7,802 bases of DNA from Chryseobacterium gleum (lineage in GTDB: Bacteria; Bacteroidota; Bacteroidia; Flavobacteriales_D; Crocinitomicaceae): positions 1-7,802 of the forward strand of contig CAMCQW010000085.1 in assembly GCA_945877045.1 (NCBI GenBank), read 5' to 3'. Positions 6,700 to 7,802 of the stretch are shown one piece after another. The notes beneath the pieces are model-generated. The model saw nothing but the letters and a program-made list of their open reading frames with translations. It made no database searches and was not told the origin of the DNA. A program made the translations under genes and the position numbers. Position 1 is the stretch's first letter; each line of letters begins with the position of its first letter.

Positions 6700-7131
6700 A
6701 TGGAGACCTCGAATGATATAGATAAAATACAAGAAGAAATCATCAGTGAATTTGAAATGTTTGATGATTGGATGGAGAAGTACGAGTACCTCATCGAATT
6801 AGGTAAAGATCTTCCTATCATCTCTGAAGAGCTAAAGACAGAAGATAGACTTATTGAGGGATGTCAATCGAGAGTTTGGTTAAATTCAGAATTAATAAAC
6901 GGAAAAATGGATTATCGGGCGGATTCCGATGCTATAATCACCAAAGGAATTATCGGCTTATTAATTAGAGTCATGAATAATCAAACGCCCGAAGTAATCA
7001 TTGGCAATGAGTTGCTTTTTATTAAAGCCATCGGATTACAGGAGCACCTTTCCCCTACCCGTTCCAACGGACTATTGGGAATGGTAAAGAGAATGAAATT
7101 AGAAGCCATTAAAAGCTTGAACTTAAAATAA
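6700..7131 (+). CDS. sufE: SufE sulfur-acceptor protein
   Basis: This 143-residue SufE-family protein starts at ATG 6700, only 5 bases after the sufS stop codon, so it is in the same operon. SufE accepts persulfide sulfur from SufS and stimulates its desulfurase activity, handing sulfur on to the SufBCD scaffold. The acceptor cysteine is in 'LIEGCQSRVWL' (Cys55; E. coli SufE Cys51), the hallmark motif. Around it are an N-terminal helix with 'MFDDWMEKYEYLIELG' (residues 20-35), a central strand segment, and the 'GLQEHLSPTRSNGLLGM' C-terminal helix motif (about residues 112-128). Length and motif order are normal. Because its substrate enzyme is the adjacent gene product, function is well supported. 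Confidence 0.95.
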   Translation: METSNDIDKIQEEIISEFEMFDDWMEKYEYLIELGKDLPIISEELKTEDRLIEGCQSRVWLNSELINGKMDYRADSDAIITKGIIGLLIRVMNNQTPEVIIGNELLFIKAIGLQEHLSPTRSNGLLGMVKRMKLEAIKSLNLK

Positions 7132-7141
7132 AACAATTTTA

Positions 7142-7456
7142 ATGGAAAATACGGCAGACTTAGAGGAAAGAATTGTTGCGATAATGAAGACCATTTACGA
7201 TCCAGAAATTCCGGTGGATGTATTTGAATTGGGGTTGATTTATGAAGTAAAAATTTCACCCGCCTTCCATGTAGACATTGAAATGACCTTAACCTCCCCT
7301 AATTGTCCGGTGGCAGAATCCTTACCAAAGGAAGTGGAAGATAAGGTAGCTAGCGTTGAAGGGGTCGAAAGTGCCAAAGTCCATATCGTATTCGATCCAC
7401 CATGGGACAAAGATATGATGAGCGAAGAAGCAAAATTAGAATTGGGTTTCCTTTGA
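7142..7456 (+). CDS. sufT: SufT-like MIP18/DUF59 Fe-S assembly protein
   Basis: This 104-residue single-domain protein of the MIP18 (DUF59) family starts at ATG 7142, 10 bases after the sufE stop codon. Recognisable segments are 'IYDPEIPVDVFELGLIYEV' (residues 18-36), 'MTLTSPNCPVAE' with the conserved Cys55, and the C-terminal 'FDPPWDKDMMSEEAKLELG'. Bacterial SufT and related proteins assist Fe-S cluster maturation or delivery. Bacteroidota suf clusters commonly end with such a gene, annotated as 'SUF system Fe-S assembly protein'. The precise molecular role is not known for this version. The gene symbol is given by family and position. The close PaaD/PaaJ-like members of DUF59 act in phenylacetate metabolism, but the operon context argues for the Suf role. 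Confidence 0.88.
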   Translation: MENTADLEERIVAIMKTIYDPEIPVDVFELGLIYEVKISPAFHVDIEMTLTSPNCPVAESLPKEVEDKVASVEGVESAKVHIVFDPPWDKDMMSEEAKLELGFL

Positions 7457-7580
7457 TTTTAAGGTAGAATACAATTCAGATTCCAACGCTATATTGGTGA
7501 TTAAATATAAGCTAGTTAGAGGGGTATTATTATTGTATTGTTGTTACTAGGAATCAGGGTTGAAATTATTTGCGTAAAAT

Positions 7581-7622
7581 GAAAAAAGCGTAACAGTGTT
7601 TTAATCCAGTTACGCTTTTCTC
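7581..7622. terminator. Bidirectional hairpin terminator between sufT and the T9SS cargo gene
   Basis: An 11-base perfect inverted repeat (AAAAGCGTAAC at 7584-7594 and GTTACGCTTTT at 7609-7619) with a 14-base loop can form a hairpin on either strand. Two more pairs extend the stem beyond one mismatch. On the minus strand it ends in a run of six T's, so it should terminate the cargo gene well. On the plus strand the run is four T's then C, T, C. It lies 124 bases after the sufT stop codon and 21 bases after the cargo gene's stop codon in the minus direction. Confidence 0.85.
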
Positions 7623-7643
7623 AAAAACTTGTGAATAATGAAC

Positions 7644-7802
7644 TTATTGCTTTATTACTTCAAACGTTTTAATTGAATTTTCACCCACTTTAAACAAATA
7701 GATTCCTCCAGATAAATTCGAAACTTCTATAGAAGTAGTTGCTTCATTTATTATTCCGGATAATACCGTTTTACCCATATTATCATAAATAATGTAGGAA
7801 GA
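7644..7802 (-). CDS. C-terminal end of a T9SS cargo protein (type A sorting domain), cut by window edge
   Basis: On the minus strand, 52 codons run from the right edge to a TAA at 7646-7644. The peptide reads as a T9SS type A C-terminal sorting domain: 'YIIYDNMGKTVLSG', then an 'IEVSNLSGGIYLFKVG' segment, then a short strand with lysines ('IKTFEVIK') and a final Gln. This beta-rich tail is read by the type IX secretion system, which exports the protein across the outer membrane and usually removes the tail. The functional part of the cargo lies outside the window, so its activity is unknown. It fits with porX 2.2 kb away: the organism has a T9SS. Confidence 0.85.
   Translation of the reverse strand, partial: SSYIIYDNMGKTVLSGIINEATTSIEVSNLSGGIYLFKVGENSIKTFEVIKQ

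Noticed and set aside
6981..7259. Minus-strand open frame of 92 codons across the sufE/sufT junction
   Set aside because: It is antisense to two well-recognised genes, has no signature of its own and no promoter.
7457..7580. Possible small gene or RNA between sufT and the hairpin
   Set aside because: The 124 bases hold no frame of useful length, no clear promoter and no strong secondary structure apart from the terminator that follows.

Overview
The window looks like a chromosomal segment of an AT-rich Bacteroidota bacterium, probably a Flavobacteriia-like lineage. Three things point there: promoter elements of the TTG-N(19-22)-TAnnTTTG type, a PorX-type response regulator of the type IX secretion system (T9SS), and a protein tail that matches the T9SS type A sorting domain. 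Genes generally lack Shine-Dalgarno sequences, as is usual in that phylum. There are no mobile elements, CRISPR arrays, tRNAs or rRNAs.

Layout, left to right. On the minus strand, guaB (IMP dehydrogenase, start 1677) is followed after 18 bases by the start of a secreted PpiC/SurA-type peptidylprolyl isomerase, cut by the left edge. A 250-base divergent gap follows. Next, on the plus strand, is a small exported protein with a carboxypeptidase-regulatory-like beta-sandwich (1928-2566). It converges, with only 4 bases between stop codons, on a minus-strand HD-domain phosphohydrolase (2571-3812). That gene is divergent from porX (3860-5404), and its promoter overlaps the first codons of porX. After porX come sufS, sufE and a SufT/MIP18-like gene (5468-7456), a tight plus-strand iron-sulfur assembly operon. 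A long hairpin that can serve both strands separates it from the C-terminal end of a minus-strand T9SS cargo protein cut by the right edge.

How the genes fit together: guaB makes guanine nucleotides. SufS and SufE mobilise sulfur from cysteine, and SufT probably helps cluster maturation or delivery; the SufBCD scaffold is not in this window. PorX controls T9SS genes or assembly, and the partial gene at the right edge encodes a typical T9SS substrate. PorX and the HD protein, back to back, are both from nucleotide- or phosphate-hydrolysing families, but a functional link is only an inference.

Most of the window is ordinary core genome. The least explained structure is an imperfect 25-base inverted repeat (5409-5433) between porX and sufS, which sits where the -33 element of the sufS promoter should be. 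Three translation starts (guaB, sufS, HD gene) need care because promoter elements overlap apparent N-terminal extensions or because only TTG starts are available. No clearly new multi-gene system is evident.
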